A stretch of DNA of 64,000 bases from DATGUP01 sp035301265 (GCA_035301265.1 DATGUP010000020.1:1-64000); one strand, 5' to 3'; counted from the first letter of the stretch, positions 35,642 to 44,795 are shown. A program made the numbers and translations. Notes: generated by a model from the sequence alone, not told the origin.

Positions 35642-36643
35642 ATGAAACTGTTTATAAAAGAACACCAGCTATTGATCGGGCTCGAAGTCGTACAGAATGC
35701 CCTTATGTTTTTCATCCTTTGGCTGAATGGTTCTCACGACATAAGGACCGTGCTTTATGCCCTGTTTCTCAGCCTCTTTTTATTCGGTTGTTTTCTCGTA
35801 TATCGTTATGCGACGCGGCATCGCTTTTACAAAAGATTGGAAAAACCGCTCATATCATTCGATGAATCGTTTCAGGAAACAGGCGATGTCCCGATTGCCA
35901 AGGCGTTTGATGCTTTAATAAAGTCGCAGTACATGCTTTATCATAAGCGCATTTCCGAAATTGAAGCCCAAAAAGAGGAGCATTTGACGTTTATCGACCG
36001 TTGGGCTCATCAAATGAAAACCCCACTTTCCGTTATCGAATTGACAGCTCAGGATTTGGATGAACCGGAGTCATCGAATATTCGCGAAGAAACCGAGCGT
36101 ATCAAAACGGGATTGAACACAGTATTGTACATGGCGCGCTTGCGAACGATTGAACAAGACTTTCAAATCAAACCGGTCGTGTTGGAAGATTTAGTTCGGG
36201 AAGTCAATCAGGAAAACAAGCGTTTTTTTATTCGCAATAAAGTCTATCCGAATCTGAAACAGGAGCGGGCAAAAATAACTGTGGAAACAGATGAAAAATG
36301 GCTTTTATTTATGATGACTCAGATCATTCAAAATGCGGTGAAGTATTCTGCAAGAAAAAGCGAACAAATCGTTATTTCTTTGTATGAACGGAATGGTGAA
36401 GCTATTTTTGAAGTAACAGATTTCGGTATCGGTATCCCAGAAGAAGATCGACGGCGTATTTTCAACGCGTTTTATACAGGAAAAAATGGGCGTCAGTACC
36501 GAGAATCGACCGGCATGGGGTTGTATCTTGTTAAAGAGGTGGCTGATTACTTAGGTCATCGCGTGGAAATGAAAAGTATCGTCGGTGAAGGTACGAGTTT
36601 CCGTATTGTTTTCCCGCCGGCGCAAAACATTACATCAATGTAA
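35642..36643 (+). CDS. Intramembrane-sensing histidine kinase, BceS-like
   Basis: A 333-residue kinase with two helices (about 11-29 and 36-55) and almost no extracellular loop, typical of BceS-type kinases that receive the signal from their ABC permease. The phosphorylated His123 is in RWAHQMKTPLSV; N box IIQNAVKYSA (about 228), G1 DFGIGIPEED (about 262) and GMGLYLVKEVA (about 292). It is 17 bases behind the regulator gene and the two are surely cotranscribed. Confidence 0.88.
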   Translation: MKLFIKEHQLLIGLEVVQNALMFFILWLNGSHDIRTVLYALFLSLFLFGCFLVYRYATRHRFYKRLEKPLISFDESFQETGDVPIAKAFDALIKSQYMLYHKRISEIEAQKEEHLTFIDRWAHQMKTPLSVIELTAQDLDEPESSNIREETERIKTGLNTVLYMARLRTIEQDFQIKPVVLEDLVREVNQENKRFFIRNKVYPNLKQERAKITVETDEKWLLFMMTQIIQNAVKYSARKSEQIVISLYERNGEAIFEVTDFGIGIPEEDRRRIFNAFYTGKNGRQYRESTGMGLYLVKEVADYLGHRVEMKSIVGEGTSFRIVFPPAQNITSM

Positions 36644-36731
36644 GATAAATGAAAGATGGATCGATCGTTTGTAAGGACATGGGTGAGTATACTAATAATT
36701 AGTGAGTATTCTTGTTGAAAGGAGTCCCACC

Positions 36732-37496
36732 ATGCTACACGTTAAAAATATAAGTAAAGTGTACGAAGGAAAGGTCGCCTACCGCGCCTTATCAAACATC
36801 GATCTAGAGATTGAAAAAGGCGAATTTGTCGCCATTATGGGGCCATCGGGCAGTGGGAAAACGACCCTACTTAATATCGTGGCAACCATTGATGAGCCAA
36901 CAACTGGTGAAATATTGATTGAAGGGAATAACCCACATGCTCTCGGTCGGAACGATTTAGCTAAATTTCGCCGCCGTGAGTTAGGTTTTGTATTTCAGGA
37001 ATTCAATTTGCTGCATACGTTAACGGTGGAAGAAAATATCGTTTTGCCTTTGACATTGGACGGCAAGCCTGTGAAGGAGATGAAGCAAAAGGCAGAAGCC
37101 ATCGCCCAGAAGCTCGGTATTTCCGAAATCATGTCTAAGCGTACGTATGAAATTTCCGGTGGTCAAGCACAACGAGCAGCGATTGCCAGAGCAATGATCC
37201 ACCAGCCGAAACTGCTTCTTGCTGATGAACCGACAGGAAACCTTGATTCGAAGGCTTCAAAAGACGTCATGGGGATGTTGGAGGTATTGAATAAACAGGA
37301 AAACACAACGATGATGCTTGTGACACATGATCCCCAGGCAGCAAGCTACGCCGATCGGGTGGTGTTTATCCGCGACGGAAAATTGTATTCAGAAATCCAT
37401 CGTGGTGAAAGCCGGCAGACGTTTTTCCAAAAAATCATCGACATGCTTTCCTTAATGGGAGGGGATGACCGTGACTTTTCGTCAGTTCGCCTTTAA
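36732..37496 (+). CDS. Bce-type ABC transporter ATPase (BceA-like)
   Basis: A 254-residue ATPase. Walker A GPSGSGKTT is at 37-45, Q-loop FQEFNLL at about 90, signature EISGGQAQR at about 141 and Walker B LLLADEPTGNLDS at about 162. It pairs with the ten-helix permease next door to remove peptide antibiotics such as bacitracin-like or lantibiotic compounds from their lipid targets. The ATG follows AAAGGAG. A separate promoter is expected between the kinase and this gene, but I could not define one. Confidence 0.9.
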   Translation: MLHVKNISKVYEGKVAYRALSNIDLEIEKGEFVAIMGPSGSGKTTLLNIVATIDEPTTGEILIEGNNPHALGRNDLAKFRRRELGFVFQEFNLLHTLTVEENIVLPLTLDGKPVKEMKQKAEAIAQKLGISEIMSKRTYEISGGQAQRAAIARAMIHQPKLLLADEPTGNLDSKASKDVMGMLEVLNKQENTTMMLVTHDPQAASYADRVVFIRDGKLYSEIHRGESRQTFFQKIIDMLSLMGGDDRDFSSVRL

Positions 37497-39363
37497 TAAT
37501 GTCATCCGTAATAAACGTCTGTATGCGGCGTATTTTTTGAGCAGTTTATTTACAGTGATGGTATTTTTTACGTTTGCTATCTTCGCTTTCCACCCGGTTT
37601 TCTTTGACGGCTCGATCCGCGGTGAAGTGCTGTATGGTATGGCTGTCGCCGGTGGGATTATTTATGTGTTTTCCTTCTTTTTCGTATTGTACTCGATGAG
37701 TGCATTTTTGCAGTCGCGTAAGAAGGAATTTGGGTTGCTCATGACACAAGGGATGTCGACACGACAAATCCGTTTGATGGTTTTTATGGAAAATATGTTG
37801 ATCGGTTTGTTTGCGACAGTAGGCGGGATCATGCTCGGCCTTATATTTGCTAAAGTCATTCTACTTCTTGCGGAAAATGTTCTTGTAATTGACGAGGAGC
37901 TTGCGTTTTATTTTCCGCTCTGGGCGATCGTCATCACGTTTCTGTCATTTATCTTTTTGTTTTTCTGTATTTCGCTCTTCGTTTCTTTTATTTTGCGGAC
38001 ACGGAAGTTGGCTGATTTGATCAAAGGTGACAAGCAGTCAAAAGGTGAGCCGAAAGCGTCGGTTATTTTGGCCATTATTGCAGCGGTATTGCTTGCTGTA
38101 GGCTACGGGACAGCGCTGTATGTAAAGGGCGTTCACGTCGTGTTCGCCATGCTTCCTGTTATTGTTGTTGTTACGATCGGAACGTATTTATTTTTCACGC
38201 AGTTGAGTGTCTACATTATTCGACGCATGAAACGGAGCAAAGGGATTTTTTGGCGAAAAACGAATATGGTTTTATTTGCGGATTTGTCATTTCGGATGAA
38301 GGATAACGCCCGGACATTTTTCATGGTGGCGATTATTTCCACAGTAGCTTTTAGCGCAATCGGGTCGTTGTATGGATTTCAGTCATTTCTAATGAGAGGT
38401 TTGGAGGATGCTATGCCATTTACATTTACGTACAATCCATATGCAGACGAATCCGATGAGCAAATAGCCGAAGATGTGGCGCATATTGATGAGGTTCTAA
38501 AAGAAGAACAAATCACCGCCAATCGGGCCGAAGCGAAATTGAATTATTATGATATCGGGATTGATCGACCGGTTATGATCGTCAAGGCGTCGGCTTTCAA
38601 TAATTTACGGGCATTGCATGGTGAAGATCGTGTTCATCCCGATAAAGGTGAGGCAATCGTTGTTAAACATCATCAAACCAATATAATGAATGAACAGAGT
38701 GAAACGTCATTGTTGGAGACACCTATCGAACTGGAAAACGGCGAAGACATCGAGCCGGATTCGCTGATCACATCCAATGTCATACCGGAAATGCATGCTT
38801 ACTATATCGTCAATGATAATGATTACGATCATCTTCCAGCAGCGGTCGAAGGCTCATCGTTTATTGCATGGCATGCGAAAAAGGGGGATAACGATGCCAT
38901 TATAAAAGCAGGCGAATCTTTGTTTGACCAGTTTGAACCGGGAACGTTCAACTCGACTGATTTTAATATCTATCAGATCAACAAACTGTATGGTCCGATA
39001 TTGTTTATTGGCTTATTCATCGGCGTTGTATTTTTCGTATCGGCAGGGAGTTTCTTGTATTTCCGGTTGTACTCGGACCTTGATGATGACAAAGAGAAAT
39101 TTAAGGCGATTGCTAAAATGGGTTTGACAGAGAAAGAGCTGAAAAAAGTGATCAACCGCCAGACAGCGATATTGTTCTTTGCACCGATTGTTGTTGCACT
39201 CATTCACGGCGCGGTTGCTTTGACCGCCTTGTCACATATGTTTGACTACATCCTTGTGAAAGAGTCGACGATGGTACTTGGGACGTTTGCCTTGATCCAG
39301 ATTGTGTATTTCATAGTTGTCCGATATTTTTATACGAAGCAGATTAAACGCGCGATTTATTAA
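37471..39363 (+). CDS. Bce-type ABC permease (FtsX-like, BceB-like)
   Basis: A 630-residue permease with the Bce layout: four helices, then further helices to about residue 300, a large extracellular domain of roughly 200 residues (about 308-510) between helices seven and eight, and three helices at the end. It acts as both transporter and sensor for the kinase. The GTG at 37471 lies six bases after GGAGGGG, a better start than the ATG at 37465, and overlaps the ATPase gene by 26 bases. The extracellular domain would set specificity. Confidence 0.87.
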   Translation: MTFRQFAFNNVIRNKRLYAAYFLSSLFTVMVFFTFAIFAFHPVFFDGSIRGEVLYGMAVAGGIIYVFSFFFVLYSMSAFLQSRKKEFGLLMTQGMSTRQIRLMVFMENMLIGLFATVGGIMLGLIFAKVILLLAENVLVIDEELAFYFPLWAIVITFLSFIFLFFCISLFVSFILRTRKLADLIKGDKQSKGEPKASVILAIIAAVLLAVGYGTALYVKGVHVVFAMLPVIVVVTIGTYLFFTQLSVYIIRRMKRSKGIFWRKTNMVLFADLSFRMKDNARTFFMVAIISTVAFSAIGSLYGFQSFLMRGLEDAMPFTFTYNPYADESDEQIAEDVAHIDEVLKEEQITANRAEAKLNYYDIGIDRPVMIVKASAFNNLRALHGEDRVHPDKGEAIVVKHHQTNIMNEQSETSLLETPIELENGEDIEPDSLITSNVIPEMHAYYIVNDNDYDHLPAAVEGSSFIAWHAKKGDNDAIIKAGESLFDQFEPGTFNSTDFNIYQINKLYGPILFIGLFIGVVFFVSAGSFLYFRLYSDLDDDKEKFKAIAKMGLTEKELKKVINRQTAILFFAPIVVALIHGAVALTALSHMFDYILVKESTMVLGTFALIQIVYFIVVRYFYTKQIKRAIY

Positions 39364-39427
39364 TACAGGACTGTGGCGGAAAAATTTAAGCGTTGCTTTT
39401 TGTCGGCTGAGCAATGATGGAAAGAAA

Positions 39428-39465
39428 AAAGCCTGTAGCATCTGTGCTGCAGGCTGTTTGTTTAT
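39428..39465 (+). terminator. Terminator of the Bce-type operon
   Basis: Stem AGCCTGTAGCA (39430-39440) with TGCTGCAGGCT (39445-39455), then GTTTGTTT. Confidence 0.85.
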
Positions 39466-39533
39466 AAAGTTAATGGTGTTCAAACAGGTATAACCAATTT
39501 TTTTAGCAAAAAAGGGAGGAATGTTTCTTTTAC

Positions 39534-39896
39534 TTATGTCGCTATATTTAATTGTTTTCTTTCTTCGTCAGTAAACACACGCGAACGCGTTAAAAATCGT
39601 TTTCCTTCAGGCCCTTCTAATGAAAACATACCACCGCGACCATCAACGACATCAATGATCAGTTGTGTATGCTTCCAATATTCGTATTGGTCTTTGGCTA
39701 TATAAAACGGGGTATCACCGATTTTACCAAGCCATACGTCAGAATCTCCGACACGAAATTCGTCACGTGGGTAACACATTGGTGAACTTCCGTCGCAACA
39801 TCCTCCTGATTGGTGAAACATTAAAGGGCCATGTTTTTTCTTTAAAATATCTATCAATTCTAGAGCCGCAGGAGTGGCGATGACACGCTCTACCAT
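39534..39896 (-). CDS. DUF779 domain protein linked to aldehyde dehydrogenase
   Basis: A 120-residue DUF779 protein. The central motif SGGCCDGSSPMCYP puts cysteines at 33, 34 and 41, which may bind a metal or act as redox thiols. The gene follows an aldehyde dehydrogenase in many bacteria, as here, and is assumed to assist the aldehyde-oxidising enzyme; its actual activity is not known. AAGGAGG precedes the ATG. An 18-bp perfect hairpin separates the two genes. Confidence 0.85.
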   Translation of the reverse strand: MVERVIATPAALELIDILKKKHGPLMFHQSGGCCDGSSPMCYPRDEFRVGDSDVWLGKIGDTPFYIAKDQYEYWKHTQLIIDVVDGRGGMFSLEGPEGKRFLTRSRVFTDEERKQLNIAT

Positions 39897-39935
39897 ATTT
39901 TATTCCTCCTTTTTATAGTAAATGCATGTAATGAT

Positions 39936-39976
39936 GATAAAACACTCTCACAATTTGCTTGTGAGAGTGTTTTATC
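39936..39976 (-). terminator. Perfect 18-bp intercistronic hairpin between the aldehyde dehydrogenase and DUF779 genes
   Basis: Arms 39936-39953 and 39959-39976 are fully complementary around a five-base loop. It starts one base past the dehydrogenase stop. The T tract is inside the stem, not after it, so it may be a partial terminator or an mRNA-stabilising element rather than a full stop. Confidence 0.6.
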
Positions 39977-39977
39977 A

Positions 39978-41498
39978 TTAAAATAGCCCAGTAGCTTCTT
40001 CGCTATAGCTGACTAATAGGTTTTTCGTTTGTTGATAATGACTGAGCATCATGAGGTGTGTTTCTCGGCCAAATCCAGATTTTTTATAGCCACCGAAGGC
40101 AGCATGGGCAGGATATTCATGATATGTGTTCGTCCATACACGGCCAGCCTGGATTCCACGTCCGAATCTATATGCTTTATTAATATTTCTTGTCCAGACA
40201 CCTGCACCCAGTCCGTACAATGTATCGTTGGCTAATTCCATTGCTTCTTCATCATCTTTAAAGGTAGTTACTGCTAATACAGGACCAAAAATTTCTTCTT
40301 GGAAGATACGCATTTTGTTATGTCCTTTAAAAATTGTTGGCTGGACGTAATAGCCTCCCGCAAGTTCGCCTTCTAATTTGTTTTGTTCGCCTCCTACCAG
40401 AACATCGGCGCCTTCATCTTTTCCGATTTCGAGATATGACTTAATTTTTTCCAGTTGTTCATTGGAGGCTTGAGCACCCATCATCGTTTCTGTATCAAGC
40501 GGATGGCCGACTTTAATTTCTTTTACGCGTTTAATAGCACGTTCTATAAAATCATCGTAAATATCTTCATGGATTAAAGCGCGGGAAGGGCATGTACAAA
40601 CTTCTCCTTGGTTTAAAGCAAACATTGCCAATCCTTCAACGGCTTTGTCTAAGAAACCATCATCCTTATCCATAACGTCTTTAAAGAAGATATTTGGTGA
40701 TTTACCGCCGAGTTCAAGGGTTACCGGAATAATGTTTTCCGATGCATATTGCATGATTAAACGACCAGTTGTTGTTTCCCCTGTAAAAGCTATTTTTGCA
40801 ATTCGGCTGTTTGTTGCGAGCGGCTTACCAGCTTCTAAGCCAAAACCATTTACGACGTTTAATACACCTGCAGGGAGAATGTCCTTAATTAAATCGATTA
40901 GAACATGGATAGAAGCAGGTGTTTGTTCAGCCGGTTTTATGACAACGCAATTTCCCGCTGCTAGTGCAGGAGCAATTTTCCATGCAGCCATTAAAATCGG
41001 AAAGTTCCATGGAATAATTTGTCCAACGACACCAAGCGGTTCATGGAAGTGATAAGCAACGGTATCGTTATCAATTTGGCTAATTCGTCCTTCCTGCGCT
41101 CTAATAGCAGAGGCAAAATAACGAAAATGATCTGCTGCTAATGGTAAGTCAGCTTGCAACGTTTCTCGAATAGGTTTACCATTATCCCATGTTTCAGCAA
41201 CCGCTAACATTTCTAAGTTTTCTTCGATTCGATCCGCAATTTTGTTAAGCATATTTGCACGCTCAGTAACAGATGTTTTTCCCCATGCGTCTTTGGCTTT
41301 ATGAGCAGCATCAACAGCTAATTCTACATCTTCTTTTGTTGAACTGGCAATTTCACAAAAGACTTCACCAGTGACAGGGGTTACATTTTCAAAGTATTGA
41401 CCATTTTTTGGTGGGATGTATTCACCGCCGATAAAGTTATCATATCGTTCTTGAAAGTTAACCACTGCCCCATCTGTATTTGGATTATTGTATTTCAT
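39978..41498 (-). CDS. NAD-dependent aldehyde dehydrogenase (AldA/ExaC-like)
   Basis: A 506-residue class 3 aldehyde dehydrogenase that oxidises acetaldehyde or similar short aldehydes. Substrate-binding and NAD motifs include IIPWNFPILMAAWK (about 165) and FTGETTTG (about 238); the general base Glu is in TLELGGKSPN (about 267) and the catalytic Cys in NQGEVCTCPSR (about 305). The length and pairing with DUF779 fit the ExaC/acetaldehyde dehydrogenase group. AAGGAGGG precedes the ATG. Confidence 0.9.
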   Translation of the reverse strand: MKYNNPNTDGAVVNFQERYDNFIGGEYIPPKNGQYFENVTPVTGEVFCEIASSTKEDVELAVDAAHKAKDAWGKTSVTERANMLNKIADRIEENLEMLAVAETWDNGKPIRETLQADLPLAADHFRYFASAIRAQEGRISQIDNDTVAYHFHEPLGVVGQIIPWNFPILMAAWKIAPALAAGNCVVIKPAEQTPASIHVLIDLIKDILPAGVLNVVNGFGLEAGKPLATNSRIAKIAFTGETTTGRLIMQYASENIIPVTLELGGKSPNIFFKDVMDKDDGFLDKAVEGLAMFALNQGEVCTCPSRALIHEDIYDDFIERAIKRVKEIKVGHPLDTETMMGAQASNEQLEKIKSYLEIGKDEGADVLVGGEQNKLEGELAGGYYVQPTIFKGHNKMRIFQEEIFGPVLAVTTFKDDEEAMELANDTLYGLGAGVWTRNINKAYRFGRGIQAGRVWTNTYHEYPAHAAFGGYKKSGFGRETHLMMLSHYQQTKNLLVSYSEEATGLF

Positions 41499-41853
41499 CT
41501 AAATACCCTCCTTGCCAATGCGTCAACAATTTATAGAAAAGGAGATTAGTTGATTGTATCCATATATTACCAGAATGTATTAGAACTCTTCAATAAAACC
41601 GCATTACATAAACGCAAGCGATAACATGACGGAGTGTTTTTTCTGAATTGGATTGTAGTGGGAAAGATGAAAGCAATTTCGAGTGCAGAGAAAGGATTTA
41701 CAAAAACCGTCCATAACATATAGTGGCATTGTCAGCCATTGCACGATCTGCATCATTACCATACAATAGATATATATAACAATTTTGTCACTATTGAAAA
41801 TAGAATGCATTTATATTTCAAACAGAGTGAGAATATTGGAAAGGAGAAGAAAA

Positions 41854-42612
41854 ATGATGGAAAAATTTCGTATCATGGATCAAGCAGAGTCGTTTTATTT
41901 TCCTGGAAATGAGGTCGGTGTTCTCATCGTACATGGCTTTACCGGCACGACACAAAGCATGCGTGATCTGGGGAAACAAATTGCGAATGAAGGCTATACT
42001 GTCTACGGGCCGAGATTAACCGGACACGGCACACATCCAGAAGATATGGAAAAAGCACAGTATACCGATTGGATTAATGACGTAAAGAACAGTTTAGACA
42101 AACTACAAGAAACGTGTTCCGCTGTATTTGTAATTGGTTTGTCCATGGGTGGTACACTCACTTTGTATATAGCGGAAAATCATCCAGGTATTGCTGGGAT
42201 CGTGACGATTAATGCTGCCATCGATATGCCTGATCTTAAGGAAAACTTCAATACACTAAAGAATGGCAAGGAGCGGTTTGTTGATGGCATTGGATCCGAT
42301 ATTAAAAAGGAAGATGTGGCGGAGTTAGCATATGATAAAACCCCAGTAAGAGCGATGGGAGAATTAGTCGCACTGATGGAAAAAGTGAGGCAAAATCTTG
42401 CTGATGTTACCGTTCCAACACTTATTTTTTCGTCGACTGTCGATCACGTTGTGCCGCCTGCCAATTCCCGGCAAATCCTTGAATCGATTTCCACCGCTGA
42501 TAAAGATTTAGTACGTTTGGAAAACAGCTATCACGTTGCAACACTGGATCATGACAAAGATGTCATTGCTGACAAGTGCATTGCATTTATTGAGCAGCAT
42601 AGCGAGGTATAA
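41854..42612 (+). CDS. Carboxylesterase (Est30-like alpha/beta hydrolase)
   Basis: A 252-residue serine esterase. The nucleophile Ser97 is in VIGLSMGGT; HGFTGTTQSM (28-37) forms the oxyanion loop; Asp in SSTVDHVVPP (about 195) and His in NSYHVATLDHD (about 225) complete the triad. The sequence resembles Geobacillus Est30 and B. subtilis YvaK, which prefer short to medium acyl esters. AAAGGAG lies before the ATG. It is not next to secG or rnr, the usual neighbours. Confidence 0.87.
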   Translation: MMEKFRIMDQAESFYFPGNEVGVLIVHGFTGTTQSMRDLGKQIANEGYTVYGPRLTGHGTHPEDMEKAQYTDWINDVKNSLDKLQETCSAVFVIGLSMGGTLTLYIAENHPGIAGIVTINAAIDMPDLKENFNTLKNGKERFVDGIGSDIKKEDVAELAYDKTPVRAMGELVALMEKVRQNLADVTVPTLIFSSTVDHVVPPANSRQILESISTADKDLVRLENSYHVATLDHDKDVIADKCIAFIEQHSEV

Positions 42613-42809
42613 GAAAGGAATTTTACCAAGTTTTTTAATGTCGTAACAAAATCGGCGTTTATATCGATGGTTGTCTGTTCAAAATATTGTTGCAAAAGCT
42701 GTCTTATAGCTTGTTTGCTTAAAAAAGACAAAGTTTTATCGATCCTGTTCACACGTGAGAAAGTCTTTAACATCTGTGTTAATATGTGAAACAGATAATC
42801 AAATCATTG

Positions 42810-42828
42810 GTGTCATCGTAAATGACAC
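42810..42828. promoter_or_regulatory. Palindrome upstream of the bstA-like gene
   Basis: GTGTCAT (42810-42816) and ATGACAC (42822-42828), perfect complements around five bases, lie just before the ribosome binding site. Candidate operator or short leader hairpin. Confidence 0.35.
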
Positions 42829-42849
42829 ATAGAGAAAAGGAGGTTATAA

Positions 42850-43359
42850 ATGGATCTAAGGTATCCAATCGGAAAACTTCAAGTTCCCGAAAAAGTAACC
42901 TTGGAACATATTCAAGAATGGCTCAAACGTATTGAAACTTACACACCGCGATTAAGAGAAACGGTCGGTTCATTAAGCGATGAGGCAATGGGAAAAACAT
43001 ACCGTGAAGGCAGCTGGACCGTCCGTCAGCTTGTTCATCACATTGCTGATTCGCAGGTGAACATGTATCAGCGTTTGAAATTGGCTTTAACAGATGAAAG
43101 TCCAACCGTACCGCGTTTTGATGACGAAAAGTGGGCTGTTCAACCGGATACAAAGCTTCCTGTAGACAGTTCGATTAAAATGTTAGAAGGGATTAATGCG
43201 CGCATCGTATCTTTAGGATATCAACTAACTCATGAAGAGTTGGATCGATTCTTTATTCATCAAACTGACGGTAAAATAACCGTCGCCACAAAAATAGCGA
43301 AACTTGCATGGCATGAGGAGCACCATTTAGCACATATAAAAATCGCATTATCGAAATAA
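42850..43359 (+). CDS. bstA: Putative bacillithiol transferase (YfiT/BstA-like, DinB superfamily)
   Basis: A 169-residue four-helix metal enzyme. LRYPIGKLQVP at the start, SWTVRQLVHHIADSQVNMY (about 55-73, with His63/64) and AWHEEHHLAHIKIAL (about 153-167) are the YfiT signatures; the histidines bind a divalent metal. Family members transfer bacillithiol to electrophiles, so it should help detoxify reactive compounds. AAAAGGAGG precedes the ATG. Function inferred from family. Confidence 0.8.
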   Translation: MDLRYPIGKLQVPEKVTLEHIQEWLKRIETYTPRLRETVGSLSDEAMGKTYREGSWTVRQLVHHIADSQVNMYQRLKLALTDESPTVPRFDDEKWAVQPDTKLPVDSSIKMLEGINARIVSLGYQLTHEELDRFFIHQTDGKITVATKIAKLAWHEEHHLAHIKIALSK

Positions 43360-43363
43360 TACA

Positions 43364-43831
43364 ATGATGGAATTAAGGCTGGTACAAAACGCAGCAATAA
43401 TAACGGTGTTTAGCTGTACAAAGCTAGGTTTTACAAGTAATTTTACAGTAATTTATGATTCACAAGATGAAATTATAAATTATTCAGAATCACTGGTTAC
43501 AAAGAGTAATGACAATAAATTTGTAATTACTTCCTATTCCGATGGGGAATTCATCCAAGAAGAAAAAACGGATTTAGATTATATGAGTGACAAAGAACTA
43601 AAAAAAGAAGCTGAAGACATCGGAAATGATATCCAACCTTTTGGTGTAAAGAAAATAGCCGCTTGTATTGGAGCAATAGCAGGTGTTAATGCAACAGTTG
43701 CATATTTAATTGCAGGTACTTGCGTTTCATCTTGCCCAGGTGTACCACCGGTTTGCGCTGCTTGTATTGCCGGAGTTGCAACTATGGGAGCAGCAGATAT
43801 TGCTGGTATACTTGGCTGCTTTAATTTGTAG
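43364..43831 (+). CDS. Halocin-C8-like Cys-rich peptide precursor, probably N-terminally truncated
   Basis: The C-terminal 60 residues (about 95-155) are hydrophobic, rich in Gly and Ala, and have six cysteines: AACIGAIAG, GTCVSSCPG, PVCAACIAG, ILGCFNL. This matches the halocin-C8-type bacteriocin domain of archaea and Firmicutes as I recall it. The part before it (DEIINYSESLVTK ... DYMSDKELKKEAEDIG) has the look of the usual precursor propeptide, but the first 25 residues look random and no signal peptide or ribosome binding site is seen, so the 5' end is probably lost. It follows the bstA-like gene directly. Confidence 0.55.
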   Translation: MMELRLVQNAAIITVFSCTKLGFTSNFTVIYDSQDEIINYSESLVTKSNDNKFVITSYSDGEFIQEEKTDLDYMSDKELKKEAEDIGNDIQPFGVKKIAACIGAIAGVNATVAYLIAGTCVSSCPGVPPVCAACIAGVATMGAADIAGILGCFNL

Positions 43832-43870
43832 AATATTAAGTATAAGTAAATATTCAAGGTGATGATATTT

Positions 43871-43959
43871 TTGAAAAAGGAATTAACCAAGGTTATATCC
43901 GTGGTTATTGGGGGATAATTCTTATATTAATGATTCACTTTCTATTTTCCCATTTATAG
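43871..43959 (+). pseudogene. Small membrane peptide gene disrupted at a G tract
   Basis: A TTG after AAGGTG opens MKKELTKVISVVIG; if one G of the five-G run (43910-43914) is removed the frame continues IILILMIHFLFSHL and stops at 43957. With the extra G it stops early. It lies just after the halocin-like gene, where small membrane genes are expected. Confidence 0.45.
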
Positions 43960-43994
43960 ATGTTTGGTGATAAAACACGCCATTTCCTCGCTCG

Positions 43995-44047
43995 ATCTCC
44001 TTGACCTCACACCACCAACATCAGTGGGGATGAGGTCAAGGAGTTTT
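43995..44047 (+). terminator. Terminator after the halocin-like cassette
   Basis: A perfect 13-bp stem (43997-44009 with 44031-44043) followed by TTTTC. Confidence 0.75.
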
Positions 44048-44169
44048 CGCAGCGATAGCGAAGAAAAAGAGAATGGAGAATGGGGTGATGCGGGGCGCTG
44101 GTGTATTTATATCGGTTTAATGTATAAGAGAATGGGATATTAAAGGCTTTTTAAATAGTTTTTAAATAA

Positions 44170-44424
44170 TTATCCTTTTATTTCCTTAAGGAATCGTTCA
44201 ACTGCTTGCCTCGTTTCAACTTCATAAACATCCGCTGATTTATCCTGCAAATACCAAAGTAAGTTCTCCAATTCTTTTACATCAATTGTTGTTTTCATTT
44301 GTTGCTGCCACCTCGGGCTTTTTTTATGTGATTCATACATATCAATAAAGAATCTAGGCACTTCTTGAAGCGGTGTGTCATGTATGTGTTTTATCCATTC
44401 GTAACCTTCACCAAAAAATATTAC
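44170..44424 (-). pseudogene. Truncated hypothetical protein
   Basis: An 84-codon open frame without a normal start: FFGEGYEWIKHIHDTPLQEV, PRFFIDMYESHKKSPRWQQQ, then a helical tail ending RFLKEIKG. The only possible start, a GTG at 44361, has no ribosome binding site and cuts the protein. It looks like the C-terminal end of a lost gene. Not recognised. Confidence 0.4.
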
Positions 44425-44525
44425 TCAACCAAGCTAGTGGAGCATTAAAAAATCCTAGTAGATATACAATTAATGATACTGATCATGGTATAAAAATAAG
44501 ATAAAGGTAAGGGGGGAGCGGAATA

Positions 44526-44795
44526 ATGTTGATGAAAGATTTTTATAGACGAAAGGCACAAATGGAAAAGGTTGGCGATCCGGTGGCTATTTTTAAGATA
44601 AAGCGGGTAAGCGTATCTGATGATTTTGATAAGTTTAACAAAAAACGTAATTACACATTAGAAAAAACTTTAACATATCCAGTCTATTATGACCCCGTTT
44701 TTTTATGGGGGATGTTGACCTTCTCTTCAGAAACACTGATTACATACTGGATAGGGATATTTGGATGGTGTGCAGCCCTCTTATTGTCGAAGTAA
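44526..44795 (+). CDS. Hypothetical small membrane protein
   Basis: 89 residues: a charged N-terminal half (DFYRRKAQMEKVGDPVAIFK) and a hydrophobic C-terminal segment (TYWIGIFGWCAALLLSK). GGGGGGAG lies about seven bases before the ATG; a second ATG at 44532 is possible. No family recognised. Confidence 0.55.
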   Translation: MLMKDFYRRKAQMEKVGDPVAIFKIKRVSVSDDFDKFNKKRNYTLEKTLTYPVYYDPVFLWGMLTFSSETLITYWIGIFGWCAALLLSK

